Source of the DNA: Kaistella soli
Lineage (GTDB): Bacteria; Bacteroidota; Bacteroidia; Flavobacteriales; Weeksellaceae
Reading direction: 5' to 3'
Length of the DNA stretch: 64,000 bases
NCBI RefSeq assembly: GCF_019038595.1
Contig: NZ_JAHOPF010000004.1
Coordinates: 67,747-131,746, forward strand
Part shown: piece after piece, positions 32,625 to 42,400 of the stretch
Numbering within the stretch: the stretch's first letter is position 1
Layout: each line of letters begins with the position of its first letter
Notes under the pieces: generated by a model
Told to the model about the DNA's origin: nothing
The model's database searches: none
Seen by the model: the letters and a program-made list of their open reading frames with translations, nothing else
Made by a program: the position numbers and the translations under genes

Positions 32625-33881
32625 ATGAATTTCGAGCGCATTCAGGAAAAACTGGAAATCCTTGCAGATGCTGCAAAGTACGACGTATCATGCTCTTCCA
32701 GTGGCGGTAACCGGAAAAACAAAGGCGGACTGGGCAACAGTCATGCTTCCGGGATCTGTCATACCTATACCGAAGACGGAAGGTGCGTTTCGCTGCTCAA
32801 AATTCTGCTTACCAATCACTGTATCTACGATTGCGCCTACTGTGTTTCCCGCAAAAGCAACGATGTAAAACGTGCGGCCTTTACCGTGGAGGAAGTGGTG
32901 GATCTTACGATCAATTTTTACCGCCGCAACTATATCGAAGGTCTGTTCTTAAGCTCCGGAATTTTTAAAGATTCCGATACCACGATGGAAAGGCTGGTGC
33001 AGGTTGCAAAAAAGCTCAGGCTTGAACATAATTTCAACGGATATATTCATTTGAAATCCATTCCCTGTGCGAGCAACGAGCTGATGAAAGAAGCGGGTCT
33101 TTACGCGGACCGGCTTTCCGTGAACATTGAGATTCCGACAGAAAAAGGCCTGAAGTTGCTGGCTCCCGACAAATCGCATTCAGAAATGATCAAACCGATG
33201 AGTTTCGTAAAAAATGAGCTAATTCTTTATAAAGAAGAAAAGAAAATCTTCAGAAAAGTACCGAAATTCGCTCCCGCAGGACAATCCACCCAAATGATTG
33301 TCGGCGCTACGGGCGAAACCGATTTGAAAATCATTAAAGTTGCCGATCATTTTTATCAGAATTTTAATCTGAAACGCGTGTATTACTCAGGATATGTTCC
33401 AGTGCTGGAAGACAGCCGCCTTCCTTCCATTCACTCGCAGGTTCCGATGCAGCGGGAAAACCGTTTGTATCAGGCAGACTGGCTTATGAGGTTTTACGGA
33501 TTTGAGGCGAATGAAATTCTCGATGCATCCAATCCTTTCCTGGATCTGGAGATCGACCCGAAACTCGCGTGGGCATTGCGCCACCGTGAACAGTTTCCGG
33601 TAAATATTAATTCCGCTCCAAAGGAAATGATTCTTAGAATTCCGGGAATCGGGACTAAATCTGTAGGAAAAATATTGATGGCGAGAAGATTTCAGAAACT
33701 GACACTCGAACATTTAAAGAAAATGGGCGTTGCCGTAAACCGTGCAAAGTATTTTGTCGAATTTGAAAACAACAATATTTTCAGCAAGCTGATCGACGAG
33801 CAGAATTTCAGGAAAATCATCCTCGCCGGAATGAGTTCGAAATACCAGAATCCTTTTTCACAGCAACTCTCGCTTTTCTAA
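32625..33881 (+). CDS. Putative DNA modification/repair radical SAM protein
   Basis: A 418-residue protein of the radical SAM family that pairs with a DUF4130 protein (the TIGR03916 type, as I recognise it). The 4Fe-4S site is Cys66-x3-Cys70-x2-Cys73 (CIYDCAYC). The barrel spans about residues 55-300. The C-terminal part has a helix-hairpin-helix DNA-binding motif, ILRIPGIGTKSVGKILMA (about 342-360). N-terminal CSSSGGNRKNKGG and ICHTYTEDGRC are family-typical. The reaction is not known; DNA base repair or modification is the usual guess, as partners in other genomes include a uracil-DNA glycosylase-like domain. Its stop codon touches the next ATG. Confidence 0.9.
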   Translation: MNFERIQEKLEILADAAKYDVSCSSSGGNRKNKGGLGNSHASGICHTYTEDGRCVSLLKILLTNHCIYDCAYCVSRKSNDVKRAAFTVEEVVDLTINFYRRNYIEGLFLSSGIFKDSDTTMERLVQVAKKLRLEHNFNGYIHLKSIPCASNELMKEAGLYADRLSVNIEIPTEKGLKLLAPDKSHSEMIKPMSFVKNELILYKEEKKIFRKVPKFAPAGQSTQMIVGATGETDLKIIKVADHFYQNFNLKRVYYSGYVPVLEDSRLPSIHSQVPMQRENRLYQADWLMRFYGFEANEILDASNPFLDLEIDPKLAWALRHREQFPVNINSAPKEMILRIPGIGTKSVGKILMARRFQKLTLEHLKKMGVAVNRAKYFVEFENNNIFSKLIDEQNFRKIILAGMSSKYQNPFSQQLSLF

Positions 33882-34646
33882 ATGACAACGCTTATTTATG
33901 ACGGCTCTTTTGAAGGTCTGATGACCGCAGTTTTTGAGGTTTTCGAGTACCGTTTTGAAGCTGTAAAAGTGATCAGCCAGGAGCATTACCATTCGGAGGA
34001 TATTTTTTCCGACGTGCATGAAGTGATTACTTCCGACGAAAAAGCGGACCGCGTCATTAAAAAGCTTGAAGCAAGCTTAGGAAAAAGTGGGGTAAAACAG
34101 CTCCTTCTGGTTTATCTCTCCGAAAGACCCGATTCGGGGAATCTCATTCTTTCCGCCGTACGGCAATCCGTTAAAAACCCGGAAGAAAATATCCTTCAGA
34201 ATTTTGCAGACGCCGAAATTATGGAAATCGCAAAAATCACCAAAAGTATGGGCAGGGAAATTCACCGGCTGCATGCGTTCGTGCGTTTTGAAAAGCTGGA
34301 AGACGGAATGTTTTTTGCGAAGGTAGAACCTGATTTCAATGTACTTCCGGTAAGCATTAAATTCTTCAAAGACCGTTACGCCGACCAGAAATGGATGATT
34401 TATGATCTGAAAAGAAAATTCGGTGTGCTCTACGATCTCAAAACGACGGAATTCTTTTATCCCGCCAATGACCAGCTGGATCTTCTGAAAGGCCCTGAAA
34501 ATTTTCATCACGAAGAAGAAAAAAAATATCAGAAACTCTGGCAGCGCTATTTTACCAAAACCAATATCACGGAGCGGAAAAATATGAAACTTCACATCCA
34601 GCATGTCCCGAAACGCTACTGGAAATACCTGACGGAAAAGTTATAA
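33882..34646 (+). CDS. DUF4130 protein (radical SAM partner, probable DNA metabolism)
   Basis: A 254-residue protein whose family (TIGR03915/DUF4130) nearly always accompanies the radical SAM gene just upstream; here there is no base between the two genes. Conserved features include TLIYDGSFEGLMTAVFEVFE at the start, the SMGREIHRLHAFVRFE segment near 120-137, and the C-terminal QHVPKRYWKYL, rich in aromatic and basic residues. In some species this part is fused to a uracil-DNA glycosylase-like domain; such a domain is absent here. The pair probably forms a complex acting on DNA; the product is not known. Confidence 0.88.
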   Translation: MTTLIYDGSFEGLMTAVFEVFEYRFEAVKVISQEHYHSEDIFSDVHEVITSDEKADRVIKKLEASLGKSGVKQLLLVYLSERPDSGNLILSAVRQSVKNPEENILQNFADAEIMEIAKITKSMGREIHRLHAFVRFEKLEDGMFFAKVEPDFNVLPVSIKFFKDRYADQKWMIYDLKRKFGVLYDLKTTEFFYPANDQLDLLKGPENFHHEEEKKYQKLWQRYFTKTNITERKNMKLHIQHVPKRYWKYLTEKL

Positions 34647-34802
34647 CCAACTGCAAAATCCAGAGCGAAAGAAATATTTTTCCTGAATGTAAGTGTCTTA
34701 AGTCTGCAGCTTAACTTATGCTGTATTTTGAGCATTAAAGAAGACAATTTTTCTGCAACAGTATTTACATTTTGTCTTAATTTTACTTTAAATTAAAAAC
34801 CA

Positions 34803-36380
34803 ATGCTGGAAAATCTGGCTTTTTATCTTTTCCTCGTCATCATCATTGTTCTGCTGGTGATGCTTGCCAACAAAATAAAAGTGGCCTACCCTGTTCTGCT
34901 TGTTCTGGCAGGTCTCGCGATCAGTTTTGCACCGGGAATTCCGTCTATTATCATCGAACCTGAACTTATTTTTCTTCTTTTTCTTCCTCCTCTTCTTTAC
35001 GAAGCTGCCTGGACGACCTCCTGGAAAGAGCTCTGGCGGTGGCGCAGAATTGTTTTCAGTTTTGCCTTTATCGTGGTTTTTTTTACTGCCATCTGTGTGG
35101 CTTTTGCAGCCAACTATTTTATACCGGGCTTTTCACTGGCACTTGGATTTCTTTTAGGAGGAATCGTTTCGCCTCCTGATGCGGTGAGTGCGGGCGCGAT
35201 CCTCAAATTTGTAAAAATCCCGAAACGCTTCCAGTCGATTCTAGAAGGGGAAAGTCTGCTGAATGACGCTTCTTCCCTTATTATTTTTCGGTTTGCGCTG
35301 ATCTCGGTTGCAACAGGGCAGTTTATCTGGTACCACGCGGTTTTCAATTTCTTCTGGATGTGCATCGGCGGTGTGGGCATCGGACTTCTCATCGGATACA
35401 TCTTCATGAAAATGCACAAAATTCTTCCGACGGATGCCAATATGGATACGGTATTTACGCTGGCTGCGCCATTTATCATGTATCTAGTCGCAGAAGAACT
35501 TCATGCTTCCGGCGTTTTGGCTGTAGTAAGCGGAGGGCTTTTTCTGTCGATCCGAAGGCATCAGTTTCTCACCGGAACTTCGCGGCTTCAGGGAGTGAAT
35601 GTTTGGGAAAGTTTCAGTTTTTTACTCAATGGGTCCGTTTTTATGCTTATCGGTCTTGATCTGCCGCAGATTGTCTCCGGCCTGGGAAACACGAGCATTT
35701 TTGAAGCTTTCGGTTATGGGGTTTTAGTGACTGTTGTTTTGGTCATGATCAGGTTTCTTGCCAGTTACGGTGCTGTAATGATCACTTTAATTATGCGGAA
35801 TTTCATCACCGTGGCGGATACCGAATCGCCCGGATGGAGAGTCCCCCTAGTGATCGGATGGACCGGAATGCGGGGTGTTGTTTCTCTGGCGGCAGCGCTT
35901 TCAATCCCGGTAACCTTAAACGACGGCAGTCCTTTTCCGCAGCGGAACCTCATCTTGTTTATCACTTTTGTGGTCATCCTGATTACCCTTGTCGTTCAGG
36001 GACTCACGCTTCCCGCCTTGCTTAAAAAACTGAAACTTCAGGACAGGGATTTCATAAAATCAGAAAAAGAAATCGATTATGAAATAAGAAATGCCCTGGC
36101 GCAGATAGCGGTTAATAAGCTTAAAACAGATTACGTTCAGAAACTGGAAACCTTTCCTATCTTGAGGGAACAGCTCCATATCTGGGAAAACCGTGTTAAA
36201 AGTTCGGAAATTATTCTTAATTATCCTGAATATCAGAAAATCTACGCGGATATTCTGGAAACCCAAAGAAAGTGGCTCATCAGCAAAAACCGTGAGGAAC
36301 TTTTACTAGATGAAGAAATTATTAGGAAGCACCTGAGGCGGCTTGATCTTCAGGAAGAAAAATTAAATCTCGGAAAGTAA
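34803..36380 (+). CDS. CPA1 family Na+/H+ antiporter
   Basis: A 525-residue inner-membrane antiporter with about 12 hydrophobic segments followed by a charged cytoplasmic tail (residues about 420-525). The family's key motif is EGESLLNDASSL near 147-158, where the Asn-Asp pair carries out ion exchange, preceded by SPPDAVSAGAIL near 124. GWTGMRGVVSLAAALSIPV near 355 is the conserved MRGVVSLA motif. NhaP/CPA1 members exchange Na+ or K+ for protons in pH and salt adjustment. No RCK domain. It stands 25 bp upstream of the cupin gene, so a shared transcript is possible. Confidence 0.94.
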   Translation: MLENLAFYLFLVIIIVLLVMLANKIKVAYPVLLVLAGLAISFAPGIPSIIIEPELIFLLFLPPLLYEAAWTTSWKELWRWRRIVFSFAFIVVFFTAICVAFAANYFIPGFSLALGFLLGGIVSPPDAVSAGAILKFVKIPKRFQSILEGESLLNDASSLIIFRFALISVATGQFIWYHAVFNFFWMCIGGVGIGLLIGYIFMKMHKILPTDANMDTVFTLAAPFIMYLVAEELHASGVLAVVSGGLFLSIRRHQFLTGTSRLQGVNVWESFSFLLNGSVFMLIGLDLPQIVSGLGNTSIFEAFGYGVLVTVVLVMIRFLASYGAVMITLIMRNFITVADTESPGWRVPLVIGWTGMRGVVSLAAALSIPVTLNDGSPFPQRNLILFITFVVILITLVVQGLTLPALLKKLKLQDRDFIKSEKEIDYEIRNALAQIAVNKLKTDYVQKLETFPILREQLHIWENRVKSSEIILNYPEYQKIYADILETQRKWLISKNREELLLDEEIIRKHLRRLDLQEEKLNLGK

Positions 36381-36405
36381 TTACTAACAGTAAAATCAAA
36401 ATAAT

Positions 36406-36813
36406 ATGAATTCAACAGCACCAGTTTTTCCCAAAGGCAGTCCGCTTCCAAAGGACTGGTTCGTGGGTGACGCATTTTTAACCCCGCTGCTCTCACCGGA
36501 TCATAATAACTCCTATTCGGTGGGAAGTGTTTGGTTTGAGAAAGGAGCAAGAACCAACTGGCATACCCATCCGAAAGGACAGAATCTGCTGGTTACTGAA
36601 GGACAGGGATTTTATCAGAAAAAGGGAAAACCCGCTCAGATCATTAAAAAAGGCGATGTCATCGTCATTCCGGAAAATGTGGAACATTGGCATGGTGCCT
36701 CTGCCCAAACAGAAATGGCACATAGTGCCATCACCAACTTTGAAGATGACAGCCAGGTTACGTGGTTACAACCGGTTTCAGAAGAGGAGTACAGAACCGT
36801 AAATGATTTGTAA
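36406..36813 (+). CDS. Cupin domain protein
   Basis: A 135-residue single-domain cupin. Motif 1 is NWHTHPKGQNLLVTEGQG and motif 2 is GDVIVIPENVEHWHGA; His/Gln/His ligands for a divalent metal are present. The type (FLTPLLSPD...NSYSVGSVWFEKGARTNW) resembles small cupins that accompany carboxymuconolactone decarboxylase-like or alcohol dehydrogenase genes. Enzymatic role unknown. It lies between the antiporter and alcohol dehydrogenase genes on one strand. Confidence 0.88.
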   Translation: MNSTAPVFPKGSPLPKDWFVGDAFLTPLLSPDHNNSYSVGSVWFEKGARTNWHTHPKGQNLLVTEGQGFYQKKGKPAQIIKKGDVIVIPENVEHWHGASAQTEMAHSAITNFEDDSQVTWLQPVSEEEYRTVNDL

Positions 36814-36898
36814 TCTTATTAAATATTTCGGCAGCTCGTCCGGCAGCTTGCGGAATGCAGCACCAACCTTTTTGATTAACATTTAAATAATTAGAAAT

Positions 36899-37957
36899 AT
36901 GAATACCTTTAGCGTAAAAGCCTTCGGAACAGAAGCGAAAGACAAAGATTTAGAACTGATGCAGATCGAAAGACGCGAAGTGACGCCCTCCGATATCGAA
37001 ATCGACATTTTGTACTGCGGTGTCTGCCACAGCGATCTTCACACCGCGAGAAATGACTGGGGCGGCACGAAATATCCGTCAGTTCCGGGACATGAAATCA
37101 TAGGAAGAATCACCAGAATAGGTTCTGAAGTCACCAAATTTAAAGTGGGCGATTTGGCAGGTGTAGGATGTCTTGTAGATTCCTGCAGGGAATGTGAAAG
37201 CTGCAGAAAAGATCTGGAGCAGTACTGTCTGACCGGCTCTACCGGAACTTACAACGGAGCTGATCAGTTTCTGGGCGGTCATACTTTTGGCGGTTACTCG
37301 GAAAAAGTGGTGGTGGATGAAGCTTTCGGTTTGAAAATTCCTGAAAACCTTGATCTGAAAGCGGTGGCACCGCTATTATGTGCGGGAATTACCACCTGGT
37401 CGCCGCTGAAACACTGGAATGCCGGTCCGGGTTCTAAAGTAGCGGTTGTCGGATTGGGCGGCCTTGGTCATATGGCGATTAAACTCGCCAAAGGCCTGGG
37501 TGCTGAAGTAACCCTGTTTTCAAGAAGTCCAAATAAAATTCAGGATGCGCTGGATCTGGGCGCGGATGCCGTGGTAATTTCGACGTACGAAAATGAAATG
37601 AGCGCCGTAAAAGGGAAATTCGATCTGATTATCGATACCGTTCCTTATGATCACGACATCAATCCTTATATCAGCACGCTGAACATCAGCGGAACTTTGG
37701 TTTTAGTAGGATACATCGGAAAAATGGAAGAAGCACTGTTCACCCCGCCTATGATTTTAGGAAGACGTTCTGTCGCAGGTTCAGTGATTGGCGGTATTAA
37801 AGAAACCCAGGAAATGCTTGATTTCTGCGGTGAACACAACATTCTGCCGGAAATTGAAATGATCAAAATGCAGGACATCAACACGGCATACGAAAGAATG
37901 CTGAAAAGTGATGTCCGGTACCGTTTTGTGATCGACATGCAGAGCCTGAAGCGCTAA
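36899..37957 (+). CDS. Zinc-dependent NAD(P)-alcohol dehydrogenase (MDR superfamily)
   Basis: A 352-residue cytoplasmic dehydrogenase of the cinnamyl alcohol dehydrogenase/YahK-like group. Catalytic zinc ligands are Cys43 (GVCHSD), His65-Glu66 (PGHEI) and Cys161; structural zinc cysteines are Cys96, Cys99, Cys102 and Cys110. The Rossmann motif is VGLGGLGHMA at 184-193, then LFSRSPNK, where a serine and arginine after the second strand favour NADP(H). It reduces aldehydes or oxidises primary alcohols with broad range in the family. Preceded by the cupin gene (85 bp gap). Confidence 0.93.
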   Translation: MNTFSVKAFGTEAKDKDLELMQIERREVTPSDIEIDILYCGVCHSDLHTARNDWGGTKYPSVPGHEIIGRITRIGSEVTKFKVGDLAGVGCLVDSCRECESCRKDLEQYCLTGSTGTYNGADQFLGGHTFGGYSEKVVVDEAFGLKIPENLDLKAVAPLLCAGITTWSPLKHWNAGPGSKVAVVGLGGLGHMAIKLAKGLGAEVTLFSRSPNKIQDALDLGADAVVISTYENEMSAVKGKFDLIIDTVPYDHDINPYISTLNISGTLVLVGYIGKMEEALFTPPMILGRRSVAGSVIGGIKETQEMLDFCGEHNILPEIEMIKMQDINTAYERMLKSDVRYRFVIDMQSLKR

Positions 37958-38002
37958 AAAGCGCTGACGTGCAGAAAATCAACTCAAAAACTAAAATTAA
38001 CA

Positions 38003-38036
38003 CAATCCGGTTGAAATCGTTCAGCCGGATTTTTAT
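38003..38036. terminator. Bidirectional terminator
   Basis: Stem aatccggttgaa/ttcagccggatt with one mismatch, A-rich on the left and T-rich on the right, between convergent dehydrogenase and phosphodiesterase genes. Confidence 0.75.
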
Positions 38037-39298
38037 TTCAGTACTTTTTTGGCGGTACAGTTTTTCCCGTCAATTTTCTCCGTTATCTTTAATCCCAAAA
38101 TTTCAGCAACGAGCGGATACACATTTACGTTCCTGAATTCGCCGATTTCTTTATGCTGCTGAAATGTCTCTCCAGAAGCAATAAAAGTGGATTTCATTTC
38201 CGGAACCAGATAAGGATTGTAGCCGTGCTTCCCTTCTGATGATCCCTTTCCTTTTTCTAAAAATATTCTGGGCGCTTTGGGAACGAGCAAAATCTGCCCG
38301 ATTCTCTGATAACGGTCGTCGCGCTGTGAAAACTTCAATTTCCGGGGAAATCTTTTATCAAGAAAAACATCATAATCTGAAGTTTTATTTTTCTTAAGCT
38401 CGCGGTAAGCCGACTTCACTTCTGCAGGATTTTTTACGACTACTCTCAGTAAAGTCTGGGAATTATAGAAATCAAAACGGTCTTTATTGAAAAGCATTTC
38501 AGGAATTTCAAGAGGATTTCCGTGATCTACATTGATCATTCCGTGGTCAGAAACAAAGATGAAATTCACCTGCTGAAGACCCAGCTGCTTTACTTTCTGA
38601 ACCAGACTTCCTATTGCTTGATCTACTAATTGAACCGCCTTTTCGGTGTTTTGGCTTTCAGGCCCGAAATGATGCCCGTTGGAATCCACTTCCGGAAAAT
38701 ACAGCGAGATAAAATGAGGACGTTGGTTTTCAGGCATTTTGAGCCAACTGATGACTTTATCCACCTTTTCTTCCGGCGTGAATTTTTCGTGATAATGGTA
38801 ATAATAAGTCGGCCGGATGCCACCCGCATCACTTGCAGAACCAACCCACATCATGGATGCAGACAGCATCCCGTTTTTTTCCGCTAAACTCCACAGCGGC
38901 GTTCCTCCGTACCAGCTTCCGTCTTCAGCATTTTCTTTACTGCTCATCGCGTAGGGTTTCTGCTTCTTGTAATCGAAGAAAAAATTATCAATAAGACCGT
39001 GATGAGAAGGATACAAACCGGTGATCAGGCTCCAGTGGTTCGGAAAGGTAATCGTGGGAAAACTCGGAATCATTGCTTTTGCGGATACGCCGTTTTCTGC
39101 CAATTTCAGCAGGTTTTTGGCGTTGTATTTTTTAGCGTAATCATAGCGGAAACCGTCCGCAGAAATCAAAATCACATAAGGTTTTGGAAGTGTCTCCACC
39201 GCATTCTGCCGGTTCAGAATTACTACCTGAGCCGTATCGGTTTGGGAAAAACCATATAAAAAAAGTACAATAAACAGGGAAGAAAACAGATTTTTCAT
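38033..39298 (-). CDS. Secreted nucleotide pyrophosphatase/phosphodiesterase-like enzyme
   Basis: A 421-residue exported alkaline-phosphatase superfamily protein of the NPP group. Signal peptide MKNLFSSLFIVLFLYGFSQ. Metal ligand Asp48 (LISADGFRYDY), nucleophile Thr84 (PTITFPNHWS), then YFPEVDSNGHHFGP with the second metal site and FVSDHGM with Asp-His ligands. The family hydrolyses phosphodiester bonds in nucleotides or lipids, outside the cytoplasm. No sorting domain, so it is periplasmic. Divergent from the T9SS gene at 39499; both carry -7 boxes. Confidence 0.92.
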   Translation of the reverse strand: MKNLFSSLFIVLFLYGFSQTDTAQVVILNRQNAVETLPKPYVILISADGFRYDYAKKYNAKNLLKLAENGVSAKAMIPSFPTITFPNHWSLITGLYPSHHGLIDNFFFDYKKQKPYAMSSKENAEDGSWYGGTPLWSLAEKNGMLSASMMWVGSASDAGGIRPTYYYHYHEKFTPEEKVDKVISWLKMPENQRPHFISLYFPEVDSNGHHFGPESQNTEKAVQLVDQAIGSLVQKVKQLGLQQVNFIFVSDHGMINVDHGNPLEIPEMLFNKDRFDFYNSQTLLRVVVKNPAEVKSAYRELKKNKTSDYDVFLDKRFPRKLKFSQRDDRYQRIGQILLVPKAPRIFLEKGKGSSEGKHGYNPYLVPEMKSTFIASGETFQQHKEIGEFRNVNVYPLVAEILGLKITEKIDGKNCTAKKVLK

Positions 39299-39314
39299 AG
39301 GAATTTTTGTATCG

Positions 39315-39322
39315 CAAATTTA
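39315..39322 (-). promoter_or_regulatory. -7 box for the phosphodiesterase gene
   Basis: TAAATTTG on the minus strand, 17 nt before the ATG at 39298. Confidence 0.45.
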
Positions 39323-39469
39323 AAAAGAAAAATAGGGCTGGTAAGATTAATTTTTGGTCATGAAGCGGACAATGCATGAAGAAAAATCATTTTTTACTGA
39401 TAATCGGTAAGATATTTAAAAAATCACCAATAAAATATTAATATTTTTTAAGATTCGTTAAGAAAATAT

Positions 39470-39477
39470 TACATTTG
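39470..39477 (+). promoter_or_regulatory. -7 box for the paired T9SS adhesin genes
   Basis: TACATTTG, 22 nt before the ATG at 39499. The next gene starts only 43 bp after this one's stop and probably shares the transcript. Confidence 0.5.
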
Positions 39478-39498
39478 CGAAGTTTCTAAATATTTATT

Positions 39499-42400
39499 AT
39501 GAAAAAACTTCTATTCTTTTTATTCGCTTTCATTTCCTTCACTTCTTACGCACAGCTTGACCGCGAACACTGGTTCGCACCGATGGTGGACCGGGCAAAC
39601 ACCGGCAACAGCGTACAGCGGATTTATATGTCGACCAATGAAACAGTACCTTTTAAGGTAGATGTTTATAATAATAATACCGTTATCGGTACGGTTACGA
39701 TCAGTAAAAACAATCCCAAGTATTATGAGTTTACGCAAAGGGACTTAATTATTGTTTCTGGGGGCACTGCTAATTTAAATACTTTCAGACCGGTAAATAA
39801 AGGCGTCTATCTCAAAGGGGAAAAACCATTTTACTCAAGTTTAAGATTTTCGATATCTCAACACGGAGAACTGCTGACCTCAAAAGGCACCGCCGGAATA
39901 GGGACAGAGTTCAGGGCAGTAATGGCTCCAATTACAGCCAATAACGGCATCCTCAATTTCATGACCAGTGTAATGGCTACCGAAGATAATACTACAGTTA
40001 CCGTCTCAAATTTCAGCCCCGGCCTCAGATTTTCTGATGGAATCCCGAGAACCCAAATCAATTTTATTTTGAATAAGGGTCAGTCTTATATTATTGATGG
40101 TTCGGGAACCTACACTCAAAATTTTACAGGATTTATAGGAGCGAAAATTGTATCCGACAAACCCATCTCGATTACCAATGGTAATTTTAACGGACAGTAT
40201 GCTACTAACGCAACCAACAGCTCGGACATCCTGATGGATCAGGGAGTTCCGATAGACCGGCTGGGCCAGGAGTTTGTCCTGATGAAAGGTAACGGTACCA
40301 CTACTTCCGGAATGGAGAGAGCAATTGTGGTAGCTACGGAAGACAATACAGACATCTACATCAACGGAGGAATCGTTCCTGTGGCAAGTATCAATGCCGG
40401 CCAACACTATCTGACAGACAACAGCGCATACGTCGACCAGGGATTCAATCATTATAACATGCGCATTCAAACAAATAAGAATGCCTACGTTTATCAGTTA
40501 CTGGCAGGAGATGCAGGAAGTTCAATGGTAGCAACCGGCGGATTTAACTACATCCCTCCTTTAAGCTGTTATCTTCCAATAAAAATTGATGAAATTGGTC
40601 TGATCGATGAAAACAGAGTGTACATTAATAATATTGGCGGCTTCCGTGATAAAATTCCCACCAAACTCAACATTATTACTGAAAGAGGAGCAACGGTAGA
40701 TGTTAAACGCAACGGAACTTCTATGGTGCTAAGTGCAGCGAACGGACCTTTCAACGTAGCAGGCAACAATAACTGGGTAACCTACTCGATTACCGGAGTA
40801 GATGGCAATATAGCTGTAAACTCCACCCGTGCCGTTACTGCAGGAATTTCTGCCGGCGATGATGCCGTTGGTTACGGTGGATATTTCGCGGGATTCTCCT
40901 TTATTCCCGCTATTATTAAAAGTGAGGGCGACTGTCTTCCAGGGGTAAAACTGGAAGTAACAGAAGGATTCAGCAATTATCTTTGGGTAATGAAAGTGGG
41001 TGCTGCCTACGTTCCGGCCCCCGGAATCAACAACACCAATAAATACGAACCAACACAGGCAGGGATTTATGCCGTACAGATTCAGCAGGGCTCCTGTCCA
41101 CAGATACAGACTCAGGATTTCAAATTCTACAACTGTACCACCTATACCAATTATAATTATAACAGCTGCGGAACGGAAACCATTACTCCGGTTTTTGCTT
41201 TAAGTTCGCAACCTGTAGACCCGGCAACCGTTAAAATAGTAACTCCGCCAACCAAAGGAACAGTGACCATAGCGCCCGACGGGAAATTTACTTACAAAGT
41301 AAACCCCGGTGCCAGCGGAACAGACACTTTTAAAATGTCCTTTTGTGGGATCGGCGCCATACCCGATTGCGAAACCGTGCAGATCACCGTAATCATGATC
41401 GAAAAATCTGATAATGTCATCTTGCAGGAATGTTCCACCACCGGAATTGCCACGTATAATTTGTCTTTAGCTGCCGTATCACCCGACACTGATATTACAA
41501 AAACTTATTTTAAAACCGAGAACGGTGCTGCCAATGATATCGCCGCCGAGCAAATTACCGGTTTCACAAGTTATACCTCATCGGACGGCTTTATCTACGT
41601 AAGAATTAAAAACAGTTTGGGATGTATTGCGGTTGCAAAAGTAGAGCTGAAATCGAAATTAGCGCCAGAAGTAAAAGAAAATCTTTATACCAAACTTCAT
41701 TGCGACGAAGATATTGACGGAAAAATTGACGGTACTTACAAAGTTGATTTAGCCACAATCACACCGACCGTTTTGGTACAGGCTTCCAATTTTGTAGTGA
41801 AGTATTATTCAGACGCAGCTTTATCTAATAACATCACAGGCATTTACAGCTTTACAGGAAATACCTCGATATGGATTAAAGTAGATGCCCCGAATGGATG
41901 TTCTTCTGTCATTAAAGAAATTCAGCTGAAAACCGGAGCGAAAGCAGCTTTAACAGCTGCAGCGGCTACAGAAAAGATCTGCGACGTAAACAATGATAAT
42001 ACTGAAACAATAAATCTTGCAGACTATCTTGCTTTATTTTCAACAGCTTCCGGAACTTCCGTCACCTATTTCAATACTGCTGCTGACGCGCAGAACAACC
42101 AGAATGCAATCAGCGCTAACCCAACCATCACTGGCGACCGCACTTTTTATTACAGAATAAATGTTCCGGGTTTCTGCGCTAATATTGCAACCTTAAATAT
42201 TTTATTTAAACAAGGCACTCCTTCTGCTCTTCTTCCTGCATCAGTAAAAGTCTGTCAGGGAAACCGTACAACTCTGGATGTCGGAACAGGTTATTCAGGA
42301 ATTACCTGGAGTACAGGAGCCACGACGCAAAGCGTAAGTTTAGGAGCCGGAAATTACTGGGTAGATCTAACCAACGCGCTGGGCTGTGTTTACAGACAGA

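Noticed and set aside
36406-37957. Antiporter, cupin and alcohol dehydrogenase genes as a functional cassette
   Set aside because: Same strand only; gaps of 25 and 85 bp and unrelated functions give no real support.
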